This document shows, piece by piece, positions 25,719-42,012 of a stretch of 64,000 nt of DNA. A program made the position numbers and the translations under genes. Every line of letters begins with the position of its first letter. Within the stretch, counting starts at the first letter, position 1. Origin of the DNA: Punica granatum (lineage: Eukaryota; Streptophyta; Magnoliopsida; Myrtales; Lythraceae); contig NC_045128.1 in assembly GCF_007655135.1 (NCBI RefSeq), positions 8,928,001 through 8,992,000 on the forward strand, read 5' to 3'. The notes beneath the pieces are model-generated. The model saw only the letters and a program-made list of their open reading frames with translations, was not told the DNA's origin and made no database searches.

Positions 25719-25758
25719 CTCGAGTTGGAGAAGTTTGAGTTTTTTCGGTGTTTTCGAG

Positions 25759-26388
25759 ATGGAGGAGTCTAGAGGATCTATGTTCAAGTTGAATGCAACC
25801 AACTACTCTATATGGAAGTCTCGGATGGAGGATCTTCTATTTTGCAGGGATTTGTACGATCCCATTGAAGGGGATTCCGCGAAACCCAAAGATAAGGATG
25901 ACAAGGCTTGGGAACGCACAAATCGGAAGACTATTGGTTTGATTCGGCAGTGGATAGACAATAGTATTTATCATCATGTTGCTCAGGAGACAAATGCAAA
26001 AGCTTTGTGGGATAAATTGACAAATCTCTATGCGAGGAAGACACCGCAAAATAAGGCATTTCTCGTGAAGAAGCTGGTTCATCTTCGTTTCCAGGATGTA
26101 GGTGATATGGCTGTGCACATGAGTAATTTCCAGGATATTATTAACCAATTGACGAACCTGGAGATAATATTACCCGATGAGTTGCAGGCTTGTCTACTTT
26201 TAGGGACTCTACCGGATAATTGGGACACACTTGTGGTTGCATTAAGCAATTCTGCGCCAAATGGGAAGCTATCGTTGGCCACGGTGACAGACAGTTTATT
26301 TAATGAGGAGACTAGAATGAAAGGCTCGAAGATTTCCATTCAGTCTGAAGCTTTGTTACTGAACAACGGGGGCGAAGTCAAAGCATAA
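25759..26388 (+). pseudogene. copia gag (UBN2-type) open frame
   Basis: About 210 residues typical of plant copia gag: LNATNYSIWKSRMEDLL near the start, then WDKLTNLY and a LPDNWDTLVVALSN segment. Gag forms the virus-like particle of the element. The ATG at 25759 is the first methionine after the primer-binding site. The frame ends at 26388. The CCHC zinc knuckle that should follow lies downstream in a different frame, so gag is separated from its nucleocapsid part. Confidence 0.85.
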
Positions 26389-26451
26389 ATTTCTCTTCCA
26401 AGCATAGTAACTCACGTGGCAAATCGAGGGGTAGATCAAAGTCGAAGATAA

Positions 26452-27661
26452 GAAAAGGGGTCACTTGCTATCACTGTGGAAAAGAGAGACACTACAAAAG
26501 GGAGTGTAGAGCTCTGAAGAAAAATCAAAATGGCAACGGTGAGAGTAAGAAGGAAGAAGGCACTACAGCAGTGGCATCTGATTGAGAGACCTACATCATT
26601 TGTGATGAAGCTTATGTGAATTTCACTTGTCAGGACTCTACCTGGGTTGCAGATACAGGTGCCTCGTTTCATGTCACTCCACAGCGGGATTTCTTCTCAT
26701 CTTACACTACCGGGGACTATGGTTATGTGAGAATGGGGAATGGACAATCATGCAAGATTGTCGGTATTGGTGATGTCTGTCTAGAGACCGAGCTTGGCTG
26801 CAAGTTGTTTCTGAAGAAGGTGAGGCATGTTCCATAAATTCGCCTTAACCTAATCTCGACGGGTCAACTTGATGATGAAGGCTACAGTAACGAATTTAGC
26901 AATGGGAGATGGAAGCTCTCCAAGGGTTCGTTGATTGTGGCACAAGGTCAGAAGACCGACACTCTCTACAGGTTGCGTGCCAGACACAACTCCGGTCAAA
27001 TTAATGTTGTTGAGGATTATCCTATCGAGCTATGGCACAGGAGACTTGGGTATATCAGCGAGAAAGGTATTCAAATTCTTGCCAAAAAAGCAGTCTTTGC
27101 CCGTTAAAGGTATGCACTTGAGCACTTGTGATCACTGTTTAGCTGGTAAGCAGAGGAGAGTTTCTTTTGTTGGAAGTCGTCCCTCTAGATGCGATCATAT
27201 ACTTGATCTTGTGCATACTGATGTTTGTCATGTCGGATAGATCTCTTGGTGTGTGCTCTCTATTTTGTGACCTTATAGATGATCATTCCAGGAAGGTTTG
27301 GGCTTACCCTATGAGAACTAAAGATCAAGTGACTGAGATTTTCAAGAACTTCCATGTAGCAATGGAAAGAGAAACGGGCATGAAGTTGAAATGTGTTAGA
27401 GCTGATAATGGTGGTGAGTATAGGGGTCCTTTCGAGAACTATTGCAGGACTCGCGATATCAAACTTGAGAAGACGGTACTGAAGACACCACAGCAGAACG
27501 AGCTTGCAGAGAGGATGAACCGCACAATTGTTGAGAGAGTTCGTTGTATGCTTTCTCAGGCAAAACTATCTAAGTCTTTTTGGGGCGAGGCAATGAGGTC
27601 AGCGGTTGATCTTATTAATCTTACACCGTTAGTTGCACTTGATGGAGATGTACCCCAGTAG
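26452..27661 (+). pseudogene. copia pol remnant: zinc knuckle, protease, integrase
   Basis: In order: a CCHC zinc knuckle (CYHCGKERHYKREC, near 26465-26510), a retropepsin active site WVADTGASFHV (near 26640), a GAG-pre-integrase block (near 27030-27130) and an integrase core with HTD, ADNGGEY and LAERMNRT spanning the expected D,D,E positions (27210-27530). The parts are split among frames by stops near 26585, 26835, 27105 and 27238. The frame stops at 27661 after the integrase, where the link to reverse transcriptase should be. Confidence 0.85.
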
Positions 27662-27930
27662 TTGGGACCGGCAAGAAAGTATCATACAAGCATCTCAGAG
27701 TCTGCGGTGAGGGCTTGTTCTTAAGAAGCACTCGATGGACAAAAAATGCTCTTCTGTTAGCCATGAAGACAACTCGATCAGGTTTTGACCCGATGGTGAT
27801 TTTATCATTTTAGTTAGGGATGTTGTCTTGTTTCAGATAGAGCAAGATTGCAAGTTAAGAAAGAGCTCAGAGTCCTTTCCTGAAGGTTTGGGACCGGCAA
27901 AGATCCTGGGATGCATACTTATGACATCAA

Positions 27931-28726
27931 GTGGAAAAATTTGGCTTTTCAAGAGAAGTACATCGAGAAGATTTGGATCGGTTCAACATGGGTAATGCTA
28001 AACTAGTTTCATCACCACTTGCTTCTCATTTCAAACTTAGCTCGAAGCAATGTCCTACAAGTGAGAAGGAGAAAGAAGAGATGAAGAAAGTTCCTTACTC
28101 ATCAGCTGTAGGAAGTTTAATGTATGCTATGGTCTGTACAAGGCCAGATATCGCTCATTCTATTGGTGTGGTTAGTCGTTTTCTCTCCAATCCGGGGAAA
28201 AAGCATTGGAATGCAGTTAAGTGGATCCTGAGGTATCTCAGAGGAACATTCAAGGTGTGTTTACACTTTGGCACTGGTAAGCCGGAGTTAGTGGGCTACA
28301 CGAATGCGGATATGGCAGGAGATATCGATTCCCGAAAATTCACTTCGGGATACTTGATGACTTTTGCAGGGGGAGCTATCTCATGGCAATCAAGGCTTCA
28401 AAAGTGCATCGCTTTGTCTACAACGGAAGCCGAATACATTGCGGTGACCGAAGGTTGCAAGGAGATGTTGTGGTTGCAAAAGTTTTTGCAGGAGTTGAGC
28501 TTGAAGCAAGAAAGGTATGTTCTACACTGTGATAGTCAAAGCGCTATTCATCTTTGCAAGAATCCCACTTTCCATTCGAGGTCGAAGCATATCAATATCA
28601 AGTTTCATTGGATTAGAGATGTGTTGGAATCCAAACTGGTGAAACTAGACAAAGTGCACACTGATGATAATTGAGCTGATATGATGACAAAACCTCTCGC
28701 TAGGGAGAAACTTCATGTTTGCCGAA
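27931..28726 (+). pseudogene. copia reverse-transcriptase tail and RNase H
   Basis: About 250 residues beginning at the far end of the reverse transcriptase (YSSAVGSLMYAMVCTRPDIA) and running through RNase H (SRKFTSGYLMTFAGGAISW, ALSTTEAEYIAV, LHCDSQSAIHL). An in-frame stop at 28672-28674 precedes the final ADMMTKPL motif. The catalytic YVDD region of the reverse transcriptase was not found between 27661 and 27931, so that part is deleted. Confidence 0.85.
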
Positions 28727-28761
28727 GTATAGCCGGTATGCTCGAAGCCTCCAAATAGTCG

Positions 28762-29430
28762 GGAGGGGGAGTTTGTTGGGTATCCCTCCAATTTGGAGGA
28801 AGTTTGGCTCAAATTGTATTGGGCTTTTATCGGGCTTTAATAGGCCCAAGGACCCACTTTTGTTAGGGTTTATTTTTCAGCAAACCAGCTGAGAAATAGT
28901 AGTAGCAAATCAGCACAGAATAACAGAGAGGAACAGAGCAGAATTCGGATCAATAGGGGCAGCGCGCAGCTGGAGATCAAACCTCGATCGGGACGTCAAA
29001 CGAACTCCGATTGGGACGAAATTTTGACAGCAGCTTCACAACACGTGGGGCTAAGTTCTGAACGGTCAGAATTTCTATTCGAGCTCTATAGGTGCTGTTT
29101 CAGCTGACTTTATGAACCACCCGGTGTGGGTGACGAATTTAGTGTTTGGGTGATCCAAGAGAGTGTTTCTCTTGAGTTTGGTGATCCAAGGGTTTACCCT
29201 TGATGAAAGACATTGTATAACCTTCATTCATAGTGGATCGTTGATTCGGAGTTGGTCCCGTGGTTTTTCCCCACATCGGGGTTTTCCACGTAAAATTCTT
29301 GGTGTTCTTTTACTTTACTGCTTGTTAGTTGATTTGATTAGTTCCTATCTCGATTACACTAGTAGGGGAGGAAGATTAATTGCTGCGTTATTGTTTGGTT
29401 GAGTACATCCCTTCCCTAGGATTGTTAACC
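28762..29430 (+). repeat. Polypurine tract and a second, different LTR-like segment
   Basis: GGGAGGGGGAG (about 28761-28771) is followed by TTTGTTGGGTATCC, which looks like a polypurine tract next to an LTR start. The next 650 bp contain features common in plant copia LTRs, such as a GTTTTTCCCCACATCGGGG and TTTTCCACGTAAA block near 29263-29294. The sequence is unrelated to the 184-bp LTR at either end of the insertion. Its right boundary is unclear, near 29400-29430. Confidence 0.6.
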
Positions 29431-29446
29431 TGGCTCTGATACCACT

Positions 29447-29630
29447 TGTTAGGTAAAATCCACAGGCCTACTTGGACTCGGGCCCATCCGCAACCCAAAA
29501 GCTTAAGCCTATGGGTTGCTAGACCATTATCTCTTATAAACCTATGGATTTCCTCTCAACTTTTCCATATGGGATTACTTCCAACATCCGCCCTCACCAT
29601 TCTCCATATAGGAGAGAAACCGGCCCAACA
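29447..29630 (-). repeat. Inverted internal copy of the 184-bp LTR
   Basis: Reverse complement of the outer LTR, same length. On the minus strand it is preceded by a purine-rich tract (29631-29645) and followed by a primer-binding site TGGTATCAGAGCC (29432-29444). It therefore carries the junctions of an LTR next to both internal ends. Confidence 0.9.
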
Positions 29631-29718
29631 ATTCCCCCCCTTCTCGACTATATGGAGGACTTCGAGCCGGGCTTCCACTTCCGGACTCGAATACCAATTG
29701 TCGAGAATGAGGGGGAAT

Positions 29719-29902
29719 TGTTGGGCCGGTTTCTCTCCTATATGGAGAATGATGAGGGCAAGTGTTGGAAGTAATCCCATATGGAAAAGTTGAGAGGAAA
29801 TCCATATGTTTATAAGAGGTAATGGTCTAGCAACCCATAGGCTTAAGCTTTTGGGTTGCGGATGGGCCCAAGTCCAAATAGGCATGTGAATTTTACCTAA
29901 CA
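29719..29902 (+). repeat. 3' LTR of the composite copia element
   Basis: 184 bp, TGTTGG...CCTAACA, preceded by the purine tract GAATGAGGGGGAA and followed by the ATTTC target duplication. Only 88 bp separate it from the inverted copy, so the pair could form a long hairpin. Confidence 0.9.
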
Positions 29903-30237
29903 ATTTCTACTCCTTAGTATATAGTATATCTATAGATAGATAGATAGCATGGATATGGATATAGATAATAGATAGATATAGAGATAGATAGATAGATATA
30001 AATAGATTAGTAAACTAATAATTTATCCTCAAGATATCAATATTCCGTTAAATTTAATTTTAAATAATTTTTTATATTAATTTTGGCCATGATTGATTAA
30101 ATATAGATCACATTGCTCATTCCGTCGGTTCATCATTAATTAAAAAGTGCTGGAAAACAAAATATCAGTTTTGATTCATTTTATGAGTTTTTAAAATTCC
30201 ATTATAATGTATTATCGTATTTAATCATATAAATTTT
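29903..30237. other. GATA-type repeats and AT-rich sequence
   Basis: Imperfect ATAG/GATA repeats at about 29930-30008, then AT-rich DNA with no recognisable gene. Confidence 0.6.
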
Positions 30238-30983
30238 AAAAAGTGATGAGGTCGACGGCGGGGCAACGCCGCTGGCCCTCCAACTTGAACAGCCACTGAG
30301 CTCAGATCCGTGGCAATAACCTTCAGGCAGCCGCTGGTCCCTAGAGCTCTCGCAATTCCTATGGCAATAGCCCTAATGCCAGTCCCCAAATCAGCCCACA
30401 CTCTGTCTTCGTCGTCGTCCAATCCTCCTCCTGGGGTCGACCAGCTTGGCGGCATCTGCGACCAAATCAACGAGGATCTTGATTTCAGGCCTTGGGATCA
30501 AGACCCCCTCTTAGACGGAAAGAGACAAATCTCCCCAATGCTCGCGCCCAACTATGTACTGGAGGGGCCTCCTCTCGTCAATCCTCTGCCTCCATAGGCT
30601 GTAGAGATCCTCGATGCCAACCTTGAGCTTAACTGGATCTGTCGGGGCGCCCGTCTGCATCTTCGTCTAGCGAAGTAGTGAAGAAAGGCCGGTAGTGCCT
30701 TCTAGGAGGGCGTCCTCTAGAAGTCACTCGAGTTCTCCGCAGAGGAGGGAGGAGTCGGGGCCCTTGTTAGAGTGGAGGAAGGTAGAACCCACCGAGGCGG
30801 CCAGGGACATGGCCCAATCGTGTCAGTTCTGGAGGTCGGAGAGCGGGGCAGCATAGTTGGGGCCTGAGGAATATGGGAAGTTGTAGTAACAGGGACTGAG
30901 AGTGAGAGTGAGAAGTCGGGGGGGAAGGGGAGGAGGAGGACAGCCAAAGTCAGGGGACTGGAGCAGAGGAAAAGTCGTTGCAT
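30238..30983 (-). pseudogene. Broken PrmC/HemK release-factor methyltransferase copy
   Basis: Minus-strand reading gives, in order, a WAMSLAASVGSTF segment, RPLQYIVGREHW, GVLIPRPEI and DRVWADLGTGIRAIAIGIAR, ending after an IATDLSSVAV segment. These match the N-terminal domain and the SAM-binding motif of plastid-type PrmC, which methylates the GGQ glutamine of peptide release factors. Several in-frame stops (one in the QN/HDW region, one before GVLIPRP) and at least one frameshift near 30400 break it, and the NPPY catalytic half is absent. It is a truncated pseudogene. The normal gene is not in this window. Confidence 0.8.
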
Positions 30984-31345
30984 TTCCTCTCCTTTCCTTT
31001 CTCTCTTTTTTTTTTTTTACAATTTTTTTGATAAATATATCCTTAAAGAATTAAAACAAAATCTTTGTTGTATCTAAGGCATATGCCTTCCTTTCCTACC
31101 AAAAAAAAAAAGAGTAAAACAAACTTATAACATGGAAAGAAGCAGACAGAAGAAAAGAATAAAATAATGAAGAAATAATAAAATAATGTCACATTGGACG
31201 ATTTCGTCAAATTATTGACGGAAGATAGACGGAGGGGTCAATTCGACGTATATTTAATCGCTTAGGGTCAAAATTGATGTAAAACATTACTTGAGGTAAG
31301 ATTTAATGGGACATCGATTTCTCTAGGGGTAAATTGTTAGTGTAC
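30984..31345. other. Gene-free interval
   Basis: AT-rich sequence between the PrmC-like pseudogene and the long-TIR element. Nothing recognised. Confidence 0.5.
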
Positions 31346-32434
31346 GAGTAAATAGGCAATTTAGTCTATGATTTTCGCATGTTACGTTAATAAGATCTCT
31401 AACTTATTTTTTGCATCACTTTGATCCTTGAGTTTGTCTATTTGCATCAATTTGATCCCTACTTTTTCAATTTACATCAAATAGATTATTTTTACATCAA
31501 TTACATCCCCAGCTAAAGGAAGTTACACCAATTACATCATCGGCTAAATAAGTTGACTCCTTATGACACAATATACATCAAACAACTTTTTTGCGGTACA
31601 TCAATTAGGTCCTTCTGTCAAAATTCGCCTGATATTGTTAATTAAAGATTAATTGTTTAGATTCTTACTTTCTTTTTTTTCATTCTTTTTTTTTCTTTTT
31701 ATAACAATTAAAAAAAAATGGGGGTCGGTGGGGGCTCTCTCGCCGACGACCTCGCCTTGGGGGAGGTCATCAGAGGCTCCAGTACCCAATAGGCAGGTTG
31801 CCGGCGGAAAGCACCCCATCGAAGATTCTCACCTCTATTCCCTCTGTTTTTCCTCTATTTCGAAAAATAGAGAGAACGGGGGCAAACTCCAATGGGGGTT
31901 CCCTTCAATTTTTTTTAAAAGACGACAAAACAATATCATTTTGAGTGGTGGACTCAATATGACGTCATATTAACCTTTTTTAAAATGACAAAACGACGTC
32001 GCCTGGTTCATTCCTCAAAATGAAGCCATTTTGTCGTCTTTTTAAAGCCTCAATTTTTCATTTTTTTTCTATTAAATAGGAATAAAGAACAACTAAAAAA
32101 ACAAAGAAATAATCTAAATGATGTAACATGCTCCATAATTAACGTTATATTTAACTCCATGATTACGGAAGGACCTAATTGATGTACCAAAAGAATCTCT
32201 TTATGTATTTTGTGTAAAAAAAGACACAATTGATGTAGCGATAACTTAATTGATATAATTTTTTAGTAGATGATGTAATTGATGTAATTTCCTTTAATGG
32301 GGGATGTAATTGATGTACAGGGACCAAATTGATGCAAATTGACAAACGCAAGGACTAAATTGATGCAAAAAATAAATTCAAGGACCCGATTGACGTAACT
32401 TGCAAAAGTCAAGGATTAAATTGCCAATTTACTC
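31346..32434 (+). mobile_element. Long-TIR DNA element, Mutator-like
   Basis: The left arm (31346 to about 31620) and right arm (about 32160-32434) are inverted copies of each other over about 275 bp. They begin GAGTAAATAGGCAATTTA and, on the other strand, GAGTAAATTGGCAATTTA, and share ATTTGCATCAATTTG and TACATCAATTAGGTCCTTC. The 540-bp centre has no transposase. Long terminal inverted repeats suggest a non-autonomous Mutator-like element. I could not find a matching target duplication, so the ends or the class could be wrong. Confidence 0.7.
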
Positions 32435-32505
32435 ATTATCAAACGACACCGAAAATTTTATGTCCTCTGCAACACAAGCTGCACGCGCCACGCGCCACCT
32501 TAACA

Positions 32506-32531
32506 TTTCCCGCCAAATATTCCCGCCAAAA
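32506..32531 (+). promoter_or_regulatory. Paired E2F-type sites in the MCM5 promoter
   Basis: ATTTCCCGCCAAA (core TTTCCCGC at 32506-32513) and ATTCCCGCCAAAA (32519-32531) lie 130-155 bp before the MCM5 start codon. TTTCCCGC and GGCGGGAA are established plant E2F sites, and MCM genes are known E2F targets at G1/S. The match is seen; binding is inferred. Confidence 0.75.
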
Positions 32532-32659
32532 TCCCCTCCTTCAACCCTCCGTCGCCGCAATGAAAGAGAGAGAGGAACCCATCATTTCTCTGCAACTGAC
32601 AGAGAGCGGGGGAGAGGGAGAGAAGAAATTGATTTGACTAAAGCTTTTGGGTTTCAGCA

Positions 32660-38054
<5,395 letters not shown>

Positions 38055-38884
38055 TGCAATTCATTATTGGGAAATGACGAGGGATCCGAGGAAACCCTCT
38101 ACATGCCTGCCATTCTAATTTGGAACAAACGGTGTTAGATACTGTCAAACTGGCCTTTACATGTACATGAGACGAGTCCTTCAAAAAATTATGTATTTCG
38201 AGAGATGCCAATGAGAAGGGCTGGAAGGGTTCATAAGGGCTGATATGATGAGATTATGTAGCTGAAGAGATCTTGGATTAGGTGATTTTAGGTGAGAAGT
38301 TTGGGAGGCTCTTAGAAGCCGATGAGATTAGGTTGCTATCTGAATTTATATGTACGCGAGGTTGCCAATCGGAAAAATTATGCAGTTTTCGAGCTCTCTG
38401 TGATCTGAAAATTGCTACATCAGCGCTCGCTTGCCATTTATTATTGTCGCAAATTTAGTCAAACAGCTCAACTAATAAATTCAACTGATGGAAGTTGAAA
38501 TAATTTCTGGCAGAGCTCAATTAATAGATTTAATTGATGGAAAGTGGCGACTCCATGAAGGGCTCATTCAACAATGTCGAATCAGAGAGCCATTCTAGTC
38601 CATCACAATGTTCACAATTTTCCAATTGCGTAACTTTCGGGGTGCTGTGGCGTCACGTCGATCCCTTCCCTGTTGCCAGAAATCATATTCCCACTGCCAT
38701 TCTTCCTTCTCATAATCGGACGCGCTGAACTTCCTAGTACTAAAATTGGCCTAAAGAAATAAATCAAATAAAAAGGGTCATAAAAATAATGATATTTCTA
38801 ACATCACAAATAAAAAGAGGACTATTTAAACTAATGATAAATTGAAATAGGTTTTCTATCATTGTAGGTTGGTTTAAGATGATT
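38055..38884. other. MCM5 3' flank
   Basis: The first few hundred bases are probably the MCM5 3' UTR. The rest holds no recognised gene. Confidence 0.5.
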
Positions 38885-38894
38885 CGGCATTTAT

Positions 38895-39075
38895 GAGAAA
38901 ATATTAAATGATCCTACTTCACACTGACATGGCGATAAAGAACCAATAAGAATTATTTAGTGAAAAATATTTATGGCAATTATCTGAGTAATTAGCACAA
39001 ATTCCTCTATTTCATGCAATTTAATCGGTGCTTCTTATCGCCACATAATGAGGTAGGATCATCCAATAACTTCTC
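38895..39075 (+). mobile_element. Foldback MITE with 9-bp target duplication
   Basis: 181 bp whose left arm (GAGAAAATATTAAATGATCC...) is complementary to its right arm over about 60 bp, including ATGATCCTAC and TGGCGATAA blocks. It is flanked by perfect GGCATTTAT copies (38886-38894 and 39076-39084). A 9-bp duplication points to the Mutator superfamily. Non-coding. Confidence 0.8.
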
Positions 39076-39084
39076 GGCATTTAT

Positions 39085-41087
39085 CCTCCTAGAACAGAGT
39101 CCCAAATGCAAGTCTTTTTAATGCGTTGACATCACTCAAATTCAAATTAATCGAACCTATTAAACTTTTAAATATTAGACAATACACCAAAAAAAGAGAG
39201 CATTATTTGATTTTACCAAATATATAAATTAAAAAGTGAAATTATTTAAAATTTTAAAAAATGTGGGGTGGTTCCGTGCGAGTGGGGAAATCCCACCCCA
39301 CTCTTTGTGGCGGGGATAAACCCACTTTCATATCTCGTGTAAGCGTTTCCCGTTTGGCTTTAAAAATTTTTTAATTCAATTTCGTTTATCTTCAATTCAA
39401 TAACACAATTATTACTTTTCCCTTTTTTCTTCAATTTTTTTAACCATTTAATTCAATTTTTAATACTAAATTCTCTCAATTGTTCATTACTTTTTCCATA
39501 ATTTAACAACACAATCATTAATTTTTCTCATTTATTCATTACCTTTTCACACTTTTCTTACAATTCAACAACACAATCATTATAAATCAATTAAAACCAA
39601 AACTCAAATCTAAAACCAAACACAATAATGTTTAATTTTAAGACAATAAATATAGGAAGTTCTTACTATATTATATCTTGAGGATACTTCCTAATACACA
39701 GCAGAGCTAACTTTAAGGAATAAATTTCAGCTGGAAGTAAATCTACCAAAGAGGAAGGAAGTAAATCCGTGTTGGCATGTTCCCATGGTAAATAACAGAA
39801 TTTTCATATCAAAGCTTTATAAGAGTGAGTTCCTCTCTTCACCTCATCCCTCCCGTCAATTGATGGTGGAAGAGCATTGGATTGCATGGATTTTATATAT
39901 ATACCACTCCCTCATTAAATTGGAAGCATTATTATAATATGTGATTACTAGTGCCAAGCTTACCGGAATTTTTATTTTAAATACCCTTGCATGCATTTCA
40001 CAAATTTTGTTGTTCCATAGACATCCAAACGAGATTAGAATCACGAGAAATTAAAAAATAATAATACTAAATATACGTGGTAAAACCCTAAAACGGAGAG
40101 AAACATCCACGAACAGAGCAAGAGTATCAACTAGATCGAAAAAATCGGATATTATAACCGAGATATCACTCGTGTTTCCCAAACCCCTTAATAACATGAA
40201 CCTCACTTAGAAGAGTCTTTCCCGACCTCTCAATCCTCTCACCTTTTTTTTTTTCTCTAAAACCCTAGAGTTATAGAGAAAATATTCCCGAAAAAATTCC
40301 CAAAATATCTCACCCAACATTCACCATCTCTCGCAACGTTGTTCGCTTGAGTACAAAACTCATTCCCTATATGTAGATACAATACCACTCATATTTTAAA
40401 GATACCCTAAATCCTTTTAGAATAATCTACCCTTTGAGATATAGATATTTCGCCTTTTAAATAATCTAAAGATATCTTAGAAAAATCCCTAATTTCTCAT
40501 ATGAATATTTCACTATTCAAATATTCAAAAGATACAACGAAATCCCCAGATAATAAGAAATATATCACACATTCCTCTTTTTGACCAATCTTGTCGTCGC
40601 CTACCGGGTCTTCGATTCTTCGAGTCTTTTTCTGGCTTGATGCAAGACATCTCAAACATATCTCCACCTTGGCTCGCACTCAGCCAAGCACGATCAGCCT
40701 CCTACTTGACTGCTCTCTCATAGCCCTTACCGGGCTCCACCTCACCTTGCATGTGTGCCGCTCCTGTCCAAGCCACCGTTGGACTCCTTTGAGGTGCCAA
40801 GCTTCCTCAACTCTCCTTTTGTGCGCACTCCAAAGTTGACTTGTGTACAAGTCGTATCCCCGACTTCAGCATTACTTGAGACCACCAACTATGCGAACCC
40901 AAAACTATCCCGCGGTCTCACATGCTCCCTTTGCCTGTCTCTTGTTCGCGAACTAATCCATAGAGATTGTTGTCTTCCCTAAAAACTTCCCATCTGAACA
41001 TCCTCTACCATCACAAGCTGAGTCTCAAGAGTTTTTAAGTCTTCCACCATGAACTCAACCTTCTTCACATGTTTCTCCACCTGTCCT
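39085..41087. other. Gene-free interval, possible LTR or internal remnants
   Basis: AT-rich to 40080, then more GC-rich sequence (40560-40980) that may belong to the antisense copia remnant next to it. I found no clear LTR ends, primer-binding site or coding frame. Confidence 0.4.
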
Positions 41088-42012
41088 TCAACTGCTGTTC
41101 TTATACTGCTCCACCAAAACAGGTTTATCAAAAGTAATAACTCGATTGAAAATGAATTTCGAGGACTTATTGATCGAGCGCAATGATCTGCACTCATCCA
41201 CCTTGTCAAGGTCGAGATCACCCAAGTACTTTTCTTTCGGAGTTGACCTCTCGAACGTTGTCATAGTACTAGCTTTACCTTGCAAAACATATAACTCGTA
41301 CCGCAACACCCTCTTCATCACCACGAGAGCTCCTTTCGAGACCTTCAAAGTTCCACCTTGGCCCATGTACTTATAACCAAGTGCATAAAGACTTCCTAAC
41401 GAGATCAAATTTTTCGTTATACTTGGGGCATGTCTAACATCTGACAATATTATCTCACTACTATTATACATCTCAATTCCAACTCTACCTACCCCAATAA
41501 TATTACATGACTATCCATTCTCCATGAGAATTCTACCACCCTCTGTCGATCGATAAGTGGTAAGCAACTCTCTATCATGACAAATATGATAAGAGCTATT
41601 CGAATCGAGAATCCTCGGTGTACCTGACCGACTCAATGTAATGAGAGTCCTTGTCCCTATCCACTGTTACTGAGAGAATGTCTCATTCTCTACAGCTTTG
41701 CTCTGCCACCCCTATATTTGTCGATGCCTTGACTTTTTACCTTTGACAGTCCTGCTTGAGATGGCCTTCCTCATTGCAAATCCATCAAGTCCTTTTTTGG
41801 CACCTTGACTTGCTTATGCAATGGGACCCCTTCTCGATCGACTTGCCCCCTGCAATAAGCCCTTCACCATCGCTCCACCGGTAACTGGTCATCTTCTTCT
41901 GCAACTCCTTCGAGTTCAACGACGCCTTGATGTCTTCCAAGGTGATATGTGTCATCTCGTAGAGCATGGTGTCGACAAAGCTCTTATAGGACTCCGACGG
42001 AGAGTTGGACAT
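41088..42012 (-). mobile_element. Antisense Ty1-copia gag/pol remnant
   Basis: Minus strand, from right to left: a gag C-terminal segment with YKSFVDTMLY and LEDIKASLNSKELQKK (41785-42012), a decayed protease region with RILDSNSSYHICHD (near 41600) in place of the usual D-S/T-G active site, and a pre-integrase block with VRHAPSITKNLISLGSLYAL and LKVSKGALVVMK (41250-41430). Stops and frame changes separate them. No integrase, RT or LTRs recognised. It is a different copia lineage from the 25.5-kb element, judging by the pre-integrase sequence. Confidence 0.8.

Larger units (their letters stand above)
25521..29902 (+). mobile_element. Composite Ty1-copia retrotransposon insertion
   Basis: The insertion is bounded by two direct 184-bp LTRs (25521-25704 and 29719-29902) and by the 5-bp target duplication ATTTC (25516-25520 and 29903-29907), so it behaved as one unit at integration. 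Inside are a primer-binding site, gag, a broken pol with protease and integrase, RNase H, a polypurine tract with a second unrelated LTR-like segment, and a third 184-bp LTR in inverted orientation. Most of the reverse transcriptase is deleted between integrase and RNase H, and several stops and frameshifts are present, so it is not autonomous. The order protease-integrase-RT/RNase H identifies copia. Confidence 0.9.

Noticed and set aside
30310..30597. Plus-strand frame opposite the PrmC-like pseudogene
   Set aside because: Shadow of the GC-rich minus-strand pseudogene.
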